Positions 7,545-14,629 of a stretch of DNA of 14,869 bases are shown here, piece by piece. Made by a program: the position numbers and the translations under genes. Source of the stretch: DATJJW01 sp035491935 (GTDB lineage: Bacteria; Pseudomonadota; Alphaproteobacteria; ATCC43930; CGMCC-115725); the NCBI GenBank assembly GCA_035491935.1, contig DATJJW010000069.1:1-14869 (forward strand), written 5' to 3'. The notes under the pieces were generated by a model, which was given only the letters and a program-made list of their open reading frames with translations, ran no database searches and was not told the origin of the DNA. How positions within the stretch are numbered: position 1 is the first letter of the stretch; the number at the start of each line of letters is the position of its first letter.

Positions 7545-9100
7545 CGCTCCGTCCCCAGCCGGGGCGGCGGACGCAGCAGCAGGACCAGCGGCATCAGCAC
7601 CGTCAGCGCGACGCCCAGCACGAAGAAGCAATCGGCATAGGTCATGACCAGCGCCTGGACATGGATGGTGCCGGCCAGTTGCGCCAGGGCCTGACTCCGC
7701 CCATGGGCGAGATCGCCGCTATTGGCGGCGAAGGATGCCGCTTGGCTGTTGATATAGTCCTGCACTCGGGGCGAATTGGCGCGCACCGTCTCGCGGATGG
7801 CATCGGCATGGCCCTCGACCCGGCGGTCGATGAACACGCCGAGTAGCGCCAGGCCGATCGAGCCGCCCATGTTGCGCGCCATGTTGTAGAGCCCGGCGGC
7901 ATCGGCCGCATCTTCCCTGGACACGGCGCCGACCGAGGCCTGGTTCAGAGGCATGAAGGCCAGCATCTGGCCGAAGCCACGCAGCAACTGGGAGAAGACG
8001 AAATCATTGCCCGAGACGTCCGGCGACAGGCCGGTATCGACGAAGCAGCTGACCGCGAAGCAGACCAGGCCGATGAACACGGTCAGCCGCGCATTCATCC
8101 GGCCCATGATGATCGGCAGCACCGGCATCATCAGGAAGGCCGGGATGCCCGAGAGGAAGAGGATGTTGCCGGTCTGCTGGGCATTGTAGAGCGACACGCC
8201 GCTCAAGACCTGGGGCAGGATATAAAGGATGCCGTAGAGCACGGTGCCAACCACGACCACCAGCACGATGACGCTGGCATAGGACCAGTTGAGCATCAAT
8301 CTCAATTTCAGCACCGGCTGCTTCGCCGTCATCTGGGCGATGCCCATGGCGATGAAGCCCAGCACGGACGCCACGCTCAGCCAACAGATGATATCGGATT
8401 CGAACCAGCGATCGCGCTGCCCCTCCTCCAACACGACGGTGAGGCAGGACAGGCCGATGGTCATGCCGACGATGCCCAGCCAATCGGCATTGACGAAGCG
8501 GTCGAGATGCATCCGCTCATGCGGCAGTCCCAGCAACAGCAAGGCGACCAGGGCGACCGCGACCGGCACGTTCAGGAAGAAGCACCATTGCCAGGAGACA
8601 TTTTCGGTCAGCCACCCGCCGATGACCGGCCCGAACAGCGGGCCCAGCAGCACGATCAAACCGAAGATGGTCATGCCGACCGGCATCTGTCTCGTCGGCA
8701 GGCGCGTGCGCACGATGGTCTGCGCCGTCGGGATCAGCGCCCCGCCGAAGAAGCCCTGGCCGACGCGGCCGATGATCATGGTGGGAAGCGTATCGCCCAG
8801 CCCGCACAGCATCGAGAAGGCGGTGAACAGCACCGCACAGCCGAGCAGCAGGTTGCGCAAGCCGAACACACGCGCCGACCAGGCCGAGAGCGGAATCATC
8901 ACCGCCTCGCTCACGAGATAGCCGGTCGAGATCCAGGTGCCCTCCGTACCGCTGGCACCGATCTCGCCCTGGATCTGCGGCAGGGCCGAATTCACGATCG
9001 AGATGTCGAGCGTGGCGATCAGCGCGCCCAGCGCCCCACCCAGCACGGCGATCCAATCCTGCAGCGAGGCGCGCGGCTCCGCCCCCTCGTCAATGCTCAT
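7541..9100 (-). CDS. emrB: DHA2-family drug:H+ antiporter, EmrB-like (14 TM)
   Basis: This 519-residue inner-membrane MFS protein should export toxic, probably hydrophobic compounds by proton antiport. It opens with the DHA2 motif LDISIVNSALPQIQGE, then GTWISTGYLVSEAVMIPLSA and VFGLRNLLL (motif A region). Next come GRVGQGFFGGALIP and motif C, LLGPLFGPVIGGWL, followed by SWQWCFFLNVP, all hallmarks of EmrB/QacA-like antiporters. The length and spacing of hydrophobic stretches fit 14 membrane segments. LYNMARNMGGSIG and an extended loop before the last segment (EGHADAIRETVRANS) also match EmrB-type proteins. The start codon lies inside the last 11 bases of the EmrA-like gene. With no strong ribosome-binding site of its own, translation is probably coupled. 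Drug specificity cannot be read from sequence. Confidence 0.95.
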   Translation of the reverse strand: MSIDEGAEPRASLQDWIAVLGGALGALIATLDISIVNSALPQIQGEIGASGTEGTWISTGYLVSEAVMIPLSAWSARVFGLRNLLLGCAVLFTAFSMLCGLGDTLPTMIIGRVGQGFFGGALIPTAQTIVRTRLPTRQMPVGMTIFGLIVLLGPLFGPVIGGWLTENVSWQWCFFLNVPVAVALVALLLLGLPHERMHLDRFVNADWLGIVGMTIGLSCLTVVLEEGQRDRWFESDIICWLSVASVLGFIAMGIAQMTAKQPVLKLRLMLNWSYASVIVLVVVVGTVLYGILYILPQVLSGVSLYNAQQTGNILFLSGIPAFLMMPVLPIIMGRMNARLTVFIGLVCFAVSCFVDTGLSPDVSGNDFVFSQLLRGFGQMLAFMPLNQASVGAVSREDAADAAGLYNMARNMGGSIGLALLGVFIDRRVEGHADAIRETVRANSPRVQDYINSQAASFAANSGDLAHGRSQALAQLAGTIHVQALVMTYADCFFVLGVALTVLMPLVLLLRPPPRLGTER

Positions 9101-10193
9101 GCTGCACCACGGAGGCTTTCGTCGTGTCGACGGTGACCGTTGCCGACAAGCCCGGCACCAGCCGGCCGGCCAGATCGTCCGGCACGATCAGATGCAGCCG
9201 CACCGGCACGCGCTGAACGATCTTGGTGAAGTTGCCGGTGGCGTTCTCCGGCGGCAGCAGGGCGAATTCGGCCCCGGTACCGGGCGCGAAGCTGTCGATC
9301 ACCGCATCCAGGTGCCGGCCGCCCAGCGCGTCGATCCGGACATCCGCCTTCTGCCCGACCTTCATGCCGGCCAGCTGCGTTTCCTTGAAATTGGCGACAA
9401 GATAGATCGCCTGCACCGGCACCACGGACATGAGCCGCGTGCCCGGCTGCACGAACTGGCCGATCTGCACGCTCTTGTCGCCGATACGGCCGGCAATGGG
9501 CGCGCGCAGCAGCGTGTCATCGACATCGATCTGGGCACTTTTGACCTGCGCCTCGGCCGCCGAGAGCTGCGCCACGGATTGCTGGCGTTGCGCCTCCAAG
9601 GTCGCTATCTGCCGCTTGGCCAGCGTCACCGCCGCCGCGTCCGCCTTGGCGGATGCAACCGCCTGGTCGCGCTGGTTGCGGGCATTGGCCGCCTTCTCCT
9701 GCGTCTCGACACCCTGGGTGGCGAGCCGCGCGTAGCGGACGGCCTCATGCTCGGCATAGGCGGCATTGGCCTCGGCACCGGCCAGGTTCGCCTCGCTCTG
9801 GCTCAGGCCGGCGCGCTGCTGGTCGATCTGCCGGTCGGCGGCATCGATCTCGGCACGCCTGACATCCAGACTCGCCTCCTGCAATGCCAGCGAGGCCTGG
9901 TAATTGCGCGCATCGATCCGCACCAAGGGCTGGCCGGCCGCGACCTTCTGATTGTCGCGGACATAGACATCCTCGACATAGCCCGAAACCTTGGGCGCCA
10001 CCGCCACCGTGTCGGCGCGCAGATAGGCGTCGTCAGTGTCCTGGACGAAGCGGCCGTGGACCCACCATTCGATGCCATAGGCGATGATGCCCACCGCCAC
10101 GATGATGCCGATCCCGATCAGGACGATGCGCGTCCCTCGTCGCATCGGCTTGCGCGCGACCGTGTCGGGCTTGGTCTCTGCGGCAACGGACAT
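9090..10193 (-). CDS. emrA: HlyD-family membrane fusion protein, EmrA-like
   Basis: This 367-residue periplasmic adaptor links the DHA2 transporter to the outer-membrane channel. A basic N-terminus is followed by one membrane anchor (about 22-41, IVLIGIGIIVAVGIIAYGI). Then QDTDDAYLRADTVAVAPKVSGYV (50-72) and VRDNQKVAAGQPLVRID (78-94) form the first half of the lipoyl-like domain. A coiled-coil hairpin rich in Ala, Gln and Glu covers about 100-220. DDTLLRAPIAGRIGDKSVQIGQFV supplies the second lipoyl half and QAIYLVANFKETQL the start of the barrel. It is the first gene of the efflux operon, with a clear GAGGAG (10205-10200) six bases before ATG. The gene ends 11 bases inside the EmrB-like gene. 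It is divergent from a TetR-family regulator and likely controlled by it. Confidence 0.95.
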   Translation of the reverse strand: MSVAAETKPDTVARKPMRRGTRIVLIGIGIIVAVGIIAYGIEWWVHGRFVQDTDDAYLRADTVAVAPKVSGYVEDVYVRDNQKVAAGQPLVRIDARNYQASLALQEASLDVRRAEIDAADRQIDQQRAGLSQSEANLAGAEANAAYAEHEAVRYARLATQGVETQEKAANARNQRDQAVASAKADAAAVTLAKRQIATLEAQRQQSVAQLSAAEAQVKSAQIDVDDTLLRAPIAGRIGDKSVQIGQFVQPGTRLMSVVPVQAIYLVANFKETQLAGMKVGQKADVRIDALGGRHLDAVIDSFAPGTGAEFALLPPENATGNFTKIVQRVPVRLHLIVPDDLAGRLVPGLSATVTVDTTKASVVQHEH

Positions 10194-10297
10194 GAAGAAC
10201 TCCTCGGCGGCAAATGTATGCCGATCGGAAGATATCTTTCGCTTGGCATATATTTGTCAAGTGGCATACTTTAAGGCCGGAGGATGTCAAAGGCGTG
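10194..10297. promoter_or_regulatory. Divergent promoter/operator region between efflux operon and TetR-family gene
   Basis: An inverted repeat pairs CAAATGTATGCC (10211-10222) with GGCATATATTTG (10245-10256), eleven of twelve bases matching across a 22-base spacer. A third half-site, GGCATACTTT, lies at 10263-10272, 18 bases after the second in the same direction. The spacer holds a perfect 10-base palindrome, AAGATATCTT (10229-10238). Toward the efflux genes, a perfect TTGACA -35 box (10260-10255) precedes a weak GATATC (10236-10231) at 18 bases. Toward the regulator gene, TTGGCA (10243-10248) and CATACT (10265-10270) are 16 bases apart. The half-sites overlap both promoters, so binding by the TetR-family protein could repress both directions. 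Confidence 0.6.
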
Positions 10298-10993
10298 ATG
10301 ATGGCCACGAAGGAGACGACAGGACCGAGACGCAGACCGGGCAGCGGCGGCTATGCCCGGGGTGAGGAGACGCGCGCACGCATCATTGCGGCCGCCATCG
10401 AGGTGTTCGGGCAGGAGGGCTTCGAGCGCGCCTCGACCCGGCAGATCGCCAAGGATGCCGGGGTCAACCCGCCGGCCCTGCAATACTACTTCGACAGCAA
10501 GGACGGGCTGCACCGGGCCTGCGCCCAGTTCATCATCGATCAAGTGAGCAGCGTATTGCCGGCGGCGATGGCCGCCGCGGCGGCGGCATCCCAGGCCAAG
10601 CCCAAACGCGCGTTGAACGCACTTTGCGACCTGCTGGAAACGGTGTTCGACATCTCGATCATGGCGAAGCAGATACCGGCCCTGAGCCGCTTCATGGCGC
10701 GCGCCCAGATGGAGCCGGAGACGCCGGCCGCCCAGTATATCCGCGAGCAGGTCAGCCGCCCTCTGCATGCCGCCGCCGCCCGCCTGGTCGGCATCATCAT
10801 CGGCCGCCCGGCCGACGACGAGGAGACCAAGCTGCGCGCCAGCCTGGTCCTGAGCCAGCTATCGGCCTTCCACCTCCATCGGGCCAACACGCTGGCAATC
10901 CTCGATTGGCCCGATTTCGCCGGCAAGCGCGGCGACACGATCAAGGCGCTGCTGCGTGCTCATACCCGCGCGGCCCTCGGCTATCCGGAATAG
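10298..10993 (+). CDS. TetR-family transcriptional regulator, CecR/YbiH-like
   Basis: From 10298 the protein has 231 residues. After a basic, Gly-rich tail (GPRRRPGSGGYARGEET), a TetR DNA-binding domain covers about 22-80: ARIIAAAIEVFGQEGFERAS, then the helix-turn-helix STRQIAKDAGVNPPALQYYF and SKDGLHRACAQFI. The rest is a helical ligand-binding and dimer domain. It resembles the C-terminal domain of the E. coli CecR (YbiH) group (PALSRFMARAQMEPETPAAQYI, RASLVLSQLSAFHLHRAN). Divergence from the EmrAB-like operon and the repeated half-sites between them suggest a ligand-released repressor of the pump and of its own gene. Starts at 10295 (GTG), 10298 and 10301 are adjacent. AAAGG at 10289-10293 best suits the two ATGs; a stronger GGAGG lies at 10279-10283. 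A longer reading from 10214 would cross the promoter and is unlikely. Confidence 0.93.
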   Translation: MMATKETTGPRRRPGSGGYARGEETRARIIAAAIEVFGQEGFERASTRQIAKDAGVNPPALQYYFDSKDGLHRACAQFIIDQVSSVLPAAMAAAAAASQAKPKRALNALCDLLETVFDISIMAKQIPALSRFMARAQMEPETPAAQYIREQVSRPLHAAAARLVGIIIGRPADDEETKLRASLVLSQLSAFHLHRANTLAILDWPDFAGKRGDTIKALLRAHTRAALGYPE

Positions 10994-11068
10994 GCCGGAT
11001 CGCCCTATCGCTCACGCTCATACCGTCATCTATCCCGGCCAAGCACCAAGCCCAGGCTGACAATCGCC

Positions 11069-11806
11069 TCAGGATTTCCGGGCGTTCACCAGCACCGGCT
11101 GATCCCGCCAATCATTCGGGAACAGGCGCTTCAGGCCTTGGACCTTCGGGATGTCGTTATAGGCGATGTAGGGGTAGCTGGGATTGAGCGCCAGGAAGTC
11201 CTGGTGATAGGCCTCGGCCGGATAGAAGCCCTTCAACGCCGCCACCTTGGTCACGATCGGGGCGCCGAAGGTATGGGCAGCATCCAGCTGCTGGATATAC
11301 GCGGCCGCGACCTTTTCCTGCTCGGGCGAGCTGGTGAAGATCTCGGTCCGGTACTGCGTGCCGTAATCCGGCCCCTGATAGTTGAGCGTAGTCGGATCGG
11401 CCACGACCGAGAAATAGATCCGCAGGATCTCGCCATAGCTGACCTGGCTTGGATCGAAGGTGATCTTGACCGATTCGGCATGGCCGGTAGTACCCGTGCT
11501 CACCGTCTCATATTGTGCGGTCGAGGCCTCGCCGCCGGAATAGCCCGAGACCGCACTGGTCACGCCCTTGACGTGCTGGAACACGCCCTGGACACCCCAG
11601 AAGCAGCCGCCGGCCAGCACCGCCACCTCCTGTTTCGCCTGCTTTTGGGTTACTGGCGCCTTCTCATCGAGTTTCGGCGCCGGCACCAGTAGCGAGCTTT
11701 CGGCCAAAGCCGGGTGCACCAGGGTCCTGACCCCGCTCCACAGCATGCCCGCCGTCGCCAGCCCCATCACCGCCAGGGTGATCGCCTTGCCAATCCGCTC
11801 CACCAT
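11069..11806 (-). CDS. msrA: Exported peptide-methionine (S)-S-oxide reductase MsrA with a single cysteine
   Basis: The 245-residue protein reduces methionine-S-sulfoxide in oxidised proteins. An N-terminal signal or anchor (basic start, hydrophobic 8-30, HPALA-ES, possible cleavage after residue 35) and a linker precede the MsrA domain (about 60-235), placing it outside the cytoplasm. The active-site motif GGCFWG gives C68. Also present are GYSGG (Y89), TGHAE (E111) and QGPDYGTQYRTEIF (D147, Y152), which correspond in order to the catalytic and binding residues of E. coli MsrA. QDFLALNPSYPYI follows. C68 is the only cysteine in the whole protein, so no resolving cysteine is available. The sulfenic acid must be reduced by an outside thiol or partner protein. 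GAGGAG lies eight bases before the ATG. The gene converges on the TetR-family gene and diverges from an ABC importer operon; no msrB is seen. Confidence 0.93.
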   Translation of the reverse strand: MVERIGKAITLAVMGLATAGMLWSGVRTLVHPALAESSLLVPAPKLDEKAPVTQKQAKQEVAVLAGGCFWGVQGVFQHVKGVTSAVSGYSGGEASTAQYETVSTGTTGHAESVKITFDPSQVSYGEILRIYFSVVADPTTLNYQGPDYGTQYRTEIFTSSPEQEKVAAAYIQQLDAAHTFGAPIVTKVAALKGFYPAEAYHQDFLALNPSYPYIAYNDIPKVQGLKRLFPNDWRDQPVLVNARKS

Positions 11807-11923
11807 GATCCGCGCTCCTCGAGCAGAACCCTATAGGACAGGAGACACGCGCCGATCGGCACCTATTCCTCCCGCCTCGTCATCACACCATACGCCGGCC
11901 GCGTCTCCCCGGTTACAGGCCCA

Positions 11924-11953
11924 TCGTCTCATAGCCTCAGAGCTATGAGACGA
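11924..11953. repeat. Perfect 12-bp inverted repeat upstream of the ABC importer operon
   Basis: The arms TCGTCTCATAGC (11924-11935) and GCTATGAGACGA (11942-11953) are exact reverse complements around a 6-base loop, CTCAGA. CATAGCC of the left arm (11930-11936) recurs at 11954-11960, so the right arm's GCTATG could instead pair with that third copy. No T tract follows, so it is a poor intrinsic terminator. It could be an operator for either divergent gene or a leader RNA stem. Confidence 0.75.
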
Positions 11954-11975
11954 CATAGCCGTGAAACCCATTGCT

Positions 11976-11992
11976 CGTGGTGCCAAACCACG
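11976..11992. repeat. Short perfect hairpin CGTGGT-GCCAA-ACCACG
   Basis: Six-base perfect arms surround a 5-base loop, 23 bases after the larger inverted repeat and 61 bases before the binding-protein start codon. It may be a second leader RNA stem or an operator; an arm this short could also be chance. Confidence 0.4.
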
Positions 11993-12053
11993 TCACTTTC
12001 GCGGGAAATAAGCCAGCCGGACGGAACCGGTGGCGAGAAAAGGGAGGGGCGTC

Positions 12054-13055
12054 ATGGCGTTCAGAACATTCCTGGCCAGAACACTCTTGGCAGCATCGGC
12101 CGCATTGGCCGCGAGCGTTGTGGCCTGGCCGCAGGCGCAGGCCGACACGCCGCCGGAATCGAAGGCGGTGCGTCTCGCCATCACCGTACCCTCCACAACA
12201 TATCTGCCGATCTACGTCGCCGAGAAGGAAGGCTTCTTCAAGCAGGAGGGCCTCGACGTCACGGTGACGAATTTCCGCGGCGGCTCCGACCTCACCCGCG
12301 CCATCGTCGCGGGCTCGATCGATGTCGGCTGCGGCGCGCCGGATTCGGTGATCGCCGCGATCCAGGCCGGCCAGGACATCAAGGTGTTCTATGGCGGCTT
12401 CACCCAGACGCCGTTCGAATGGTACGCCGAGAAATCGGCCAAGACGCTCGCCGACCTCAAGGGCAAGCCGATCGGCATCACCCGCTTCGGCTCCTCGACC
12501 GACGCGCTCACCCGCATGGTCCTGACCAAAGCGGGCTTGAACCCCAAGACCGATGTGCGCATTACGCAAGGCGGCGGCTCGTCCGAGCGGCTGGCGGCAC
12601 TCGACGCCGGGCAGATCGCCGCCGGCCCCTTCGAGCCGCCTTTCAGCTTCATCGCGGCCGAGCGCGGCTACAACCTTGTCGCCAAGATGTCGGACCTCAT
12701 GCCCGACTACCCGATGCAATCCTTCTTCGCCGCCAACGCCTATATCAAGAGCCATCCGGAGACGCTGAAGCGCCTGCTCAAGGCCTTCGTGCTCGCCGTG
12801 CGTTTCTCCAAGCAGCACAAGGACGAAGCGACACAGATCCTGGTCGCCGCGACCAAGATCGATCCGGCCTACGGCGCCAGGACCTATGACGCGGTGATCG
12901 GTGGCTTCCGCGAAGATGGCCTGCTGGCCTCCGATTCCGGCCTGAAGGCGTTCATGGCTCTGGGCGTCTCCAGCGGCGCCTTCCAGAAGGCCTGGCCGCT
13001 CGACGCCTATTGGGTGAACGACTTCCGCGCCACTTACCCTCAGTGGAAGCCCTGA
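12054..13055 (+). CDS. ABC transporter substrate-binding protein, nitrate/sulfonate/taurine (NMT1/SsuA) class
   Basis: The 333-residue protein is a periplasmic ligand binder for the importer encoded just downstream. A Sec-type signal, MAFRTFLARTLLAASAALAA, continues to WPQAQA-D with likely cleavage near residue 30. The mature part follows the NMT1/SsuA pattern: VRLAITVPSTTYLPIYVAEKEGFF, KQEGLDVTVTNFRGGSDLTRAIVAGSIDVGCGAPDSVI, ADLKGKPIGITRFGSSTDALTR and LAALDAGQIAAGPFEPPFSFIA. Relatives bind aliphatic sulfonates, taurine, nitrate or thiamine-precursor pyrimidines, and nothing here fixes the ligand. Divergence from msrA makes a sulfur compound a guess only. The start at 12054 has GGGAGGGG close upstream; an earlier in-frame ATG at 12030 would only add residues before the signal. 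The last codons lie inside a 15-bp tandem repeat array. Confidence 0.94.
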   Translation: MAFRTFLARTLLAASAALAASVVAWPQAQADTPPESKAVRLAITVPSTTYLPIYVAEKEGFFKQEGLDVTVTNFRGGSDLTRAIVAGSIDVGCGAPDSVIAAIQAGQDIKVFYGGFTQTPFEWYAEKSAKTLADLKGKPIGITRFGSSTDALTRMVLTKAGLNPKTDVRITQGGGSSERLAALDAGQIAAGPFEPPFSFIAAERGYNLVAKMSDLMPDYPMQSFFAANAYIKSHPETLKRLLKAFVLAVRFSKQHKDEATQILVAATKIDPAYGARTYDAVIGGFREDGLLASDSGLKAFMALGVSSGAFQKAWPLDAYWVNDFRATYPQWKP

Positions 13056-13094
13056 GTGGGGAAGTCCTGAATGGGGAAGCCCTCAGTGGCGCAG
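13037..13094 (+). repeat. Four imperfect 15-bp tandem repeats across the binding-protein/ATPase junction
   Basis: The units are CCCTCAGTGGAAG (13037-13049, two bases short), CCCTGAGTGGGGAAG (13050-13064), TCCTGAATGGGGAAG (13065-13079) and CCCTCAGTGGCGCAG (13080-13094). They run from the last codons of the binding-protein gene, through its TGA, into the first codons of the ATPase gene. Units 2 and 3 end in GGGGAAG, a ribosome-binding-like site. Each is followed six bases later by a possible start (ATG 13071, GTG 13086). A further GTG at 13056, in the same frame, is closed after four codons by TGA. Confidence 0.85.
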
Positions 13095-13874
13095 ATCGAG
13101 ATATCCGGCCTCGGCATCGACTATCGCAATCCGAAGAGCGAGACGCTGTTCGCCGCGGTGAATGGCATCTCGCTCGATATCGACAAGGGCGAGTTCGTCA
13201 CCATCGTCGGCTCGTCTGGCTGCGGCAAGAGCACGCTGCTCTTGTCGATCGCCGGGCTGGTGCCCTACGCGCGCGGAGAAATTGCCATCGACGGCCGCCA
13301 GGTCGAGGGACCGGGCGCCGATCGCGCCGTCGTATTCCAGGACGCCTCGCTGCTGCCCTGGCGGTCGGTCCTGGGCAATGTCCGCTTCAGCCTGGAGATG
13401 CAACGCTGGCGCGGCGGGGACCTCACCCAGCGCGCCATGAAGATGATCCGGCTGGTCGGCCTCGGCAAGCATGCGGATTTCCATCCGCACCAGCTGTCAG
13501 GCGGCATGCGCCAGCGTGTCAACATCGCCCGGGCGCTCGCCGTCGACCCGCAGGTGCTGCTGATGGACGAGCCCTTCGGCGCGCTCGACGCCCAGACGCG
13601 CGAGATCATGTGCACCGAACTGCTGCGCATCTGGGAGGAGGATCGCAAGACCGCGCTCTTCGTCACCCATGACATCGACGAGGCGATCTTCCTCGCCGAC
13701 CGCATCGTGGTCATGGGCCGTAACCCCGGCCATATCAAGGAAGTGATCACGGTCGAGCTGCCGCGCCCGCGAGAGGCGTCATTGCTCGACAGCGCCGAAT
13801 TCGCCGACTACCGCAAGCGGCTGCGCGCACATCTGGCCGAGGACATGGCGGATCTGGTGCAGGACCTCGCCTGA
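13071..13874 (+). CDS. ABC transporter ATP-binding protein, SsuB/TauB/NrtD class
   Basis: The 267-residue cytoplasmic ATPase belongs to the nitrate/sulfonate/taurine importer branch. Motifs: Walker A GSSGCGKST (47-55), Q-loop Q90 in VVFQDASLLPW (the LLPW is typical of SsuB/TauB), signature LSGGMRQR (142-149), Walker B VLLMDEP (162-168, E167), GALDAQTR, and switch H200 in THDIDEAIFLADR. It follows its binding protein by 15 bases and its TGA shares one base with the permease ATG, so the genes form one operon. The start is ambiguous. ATG 13071 (MGKPSVAQIEI) and GTG 13086 (VAQIEI) each have GGGGAAG six bases upstream because the region is a tandem repeat. The ATPase fold needs only residues from about QIEI on, so both would give a working protein. 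Confidence 0.95.
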   Translation: MGKPSVAQIEISGLGIDYRNPKSETLFAAVNGISLDIDKGEFVTIVGSSGCGKSTLLLSIAGLVPYARGEIAIDGRQVEGPGADRAVVFQDASLLPWRSVLGNVRFSLEMQRWRGGDLTQRAMKMIRLVGLGKHADFHPHQLSGGMRQRVNIARALAVDPQVLLMDEPFGALDAQTREIMCTELLRIWEEDRKTALFVTHDIDEAIFLADRIVVMGRNPGHIKEVITVELPRPREASLLDSAEFADYRKRLRAHLAEDMADLVQDLA

Positions 13875-14629
13875 TGGCGCCGTCGCGCGCCACGATCATC
13901 GGCACTGTCGCCGTGCTCTGCTTCCTGGCGCTATGGCAGGTGGCGCCGGCCCTGCACTGGGTCAATGGCCGCTTCACCAGCCAGCCGAGCCTGGTGGCGC
14001 TGGCTGCCATCGACGTGCTGCTGCATGACGATTTCTTCCATCACGCCGGCATCAGCCTGGCCGAGTTCTTCCTGGGTTTCGCGCTCGCGATCCTGGTCAG
14101 CATCCCGCTTGGCATGCTGCTGGGCACCTCGCTGCTGGCGCGCCACCTGATCGATCCGCCGCTGATGGCGCTCTACATGGCGCCGACTTTGGTGCTGCTG
14201 CCGATCATGATCGTCTGGCTCGGCATCGGTATGGCCTCCAAGGTGGCGGTCGTGTTCCTGGGTGCCATCTTCCCGATCGTCGTCAACACGGTGGCCGGCA
14301 TGCGCGAGGCGGACCAGCGGCTGATACGCATGGCGCAAGCCTTCGGCGCCAACGGCGTCGACGTGTTCTGGCGCGTGCTGGTGCCGGGGGCGCTGCCTGC
14401 CTTCGTCACTGGGCTGCGTCTGGCGGTCGGCCGCGCCGTGCTGGGCGTCATCGTCGGCGAGCTCTTCGTCTCCCAGGCCGGCATCGGCTATCAGCTGACG
14501 ACATATGGCCAGGCGATGCGCATCGACCGGCTCTGGGTCTATGCCCTGGCGGTCAGCGCCTTCGGCTACGGCCTGACCATGGCGGTCCGGATGCTGGAAA
14601 ACCGGCTGAAGAGCTGGAGGCCGGAATGA
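13874..14629 (+). CDS. ABC transporter permease, SsuC/TauC class
   Basis: The 251-residue inner-membrane protein has about six hydrophobic segments: near 8-25, 63-85, 96-118, 122-142, 180-200 and 220-240. The ATPase-contacting EAA loop is EADQRLIRMAQAFGANGVDVFWRVLVPGALP (145-175), in the canonical EAA...G form with A and G preserved. GLRLAVGRAVLGVIVGELF then GIGY follow, as in SsuC/TauC permeases. Its ATG overlaps the ATPase stop as TGATG. Its own TGA overlaps the next permease ATG as ATGA, so translation through the operon is probably coupled. Length is normal for the class. Confidence 0.94.
   Translation: MAPSRATIIGTVAVLCFLALWQVAPALHWVNGRFTSQPSLVALAAIDVLLHDDFFHHAGISLAEFFLGFALAILVSIPLGMLLGTSLLARHLIDPPLMALYMAPTLVLLPIMIVWLGIGMASKVAVVFLGAIFPIVVNTVAGMREADQRLIRMAQAFGANGVDVFWRVLVPGALPAFVTGLRLAVGRAVLGVIVGELFVSQAGIGYQLTTYGQAMRIDRLWVYALAVSAFGYGLTMAVRMLENRLKSWRPE

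Larger units (their letters stand above)
11807..12053. promoter_or_regulatory. Divergent intergenic region between msrA and the ABC importer, with inverted repeats
   Basis: This 247-base gap has no convincing gene. It must hold promoters for both flanking genes, but I see no sigma-70 boxes good enough to place. On the minus side TATAGG (11834-11829) could be a -10 for msrA. On the plus side a strong GGGAGGGG (12042-12049) precedes the binding-protein ATG. The two inverted repeats listed separately lie on the importer side. I looked for TPP and other common riboswitch cores and found none. Confidence 0.5.

Noticed and set aside
8937..10274. A 445-codon plus-strand frame antisense to the membrane fusion protein gene
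   Set aside because: It runs through the efflux operon's first gene and the divergent promoter region; composition is that of an antisense shadow.
10983..11040. Possible terminator between the convergent tetR-family and msrA genes
   Set aside because: ATCCGG/CCGGAT (10983-11000) and a long-range GGCCGG/CCGGCC pairing exist, but neither has a T tract and the second has a loop of about 30 bases.
11956..11978. Sigma-54 promoter suggested by a TTGCT upstream of the importer
   Set aside because: The required GG at the -24 position is missing.
11936..12053. TPP or other known riboswitch ahead of the importer (some relatives carry thiamine precursors)
   Set aside because: The CTGAGA and ACCTGATC-type core elements of the TPP riboswitch are absent, and no other familiar core was seen.
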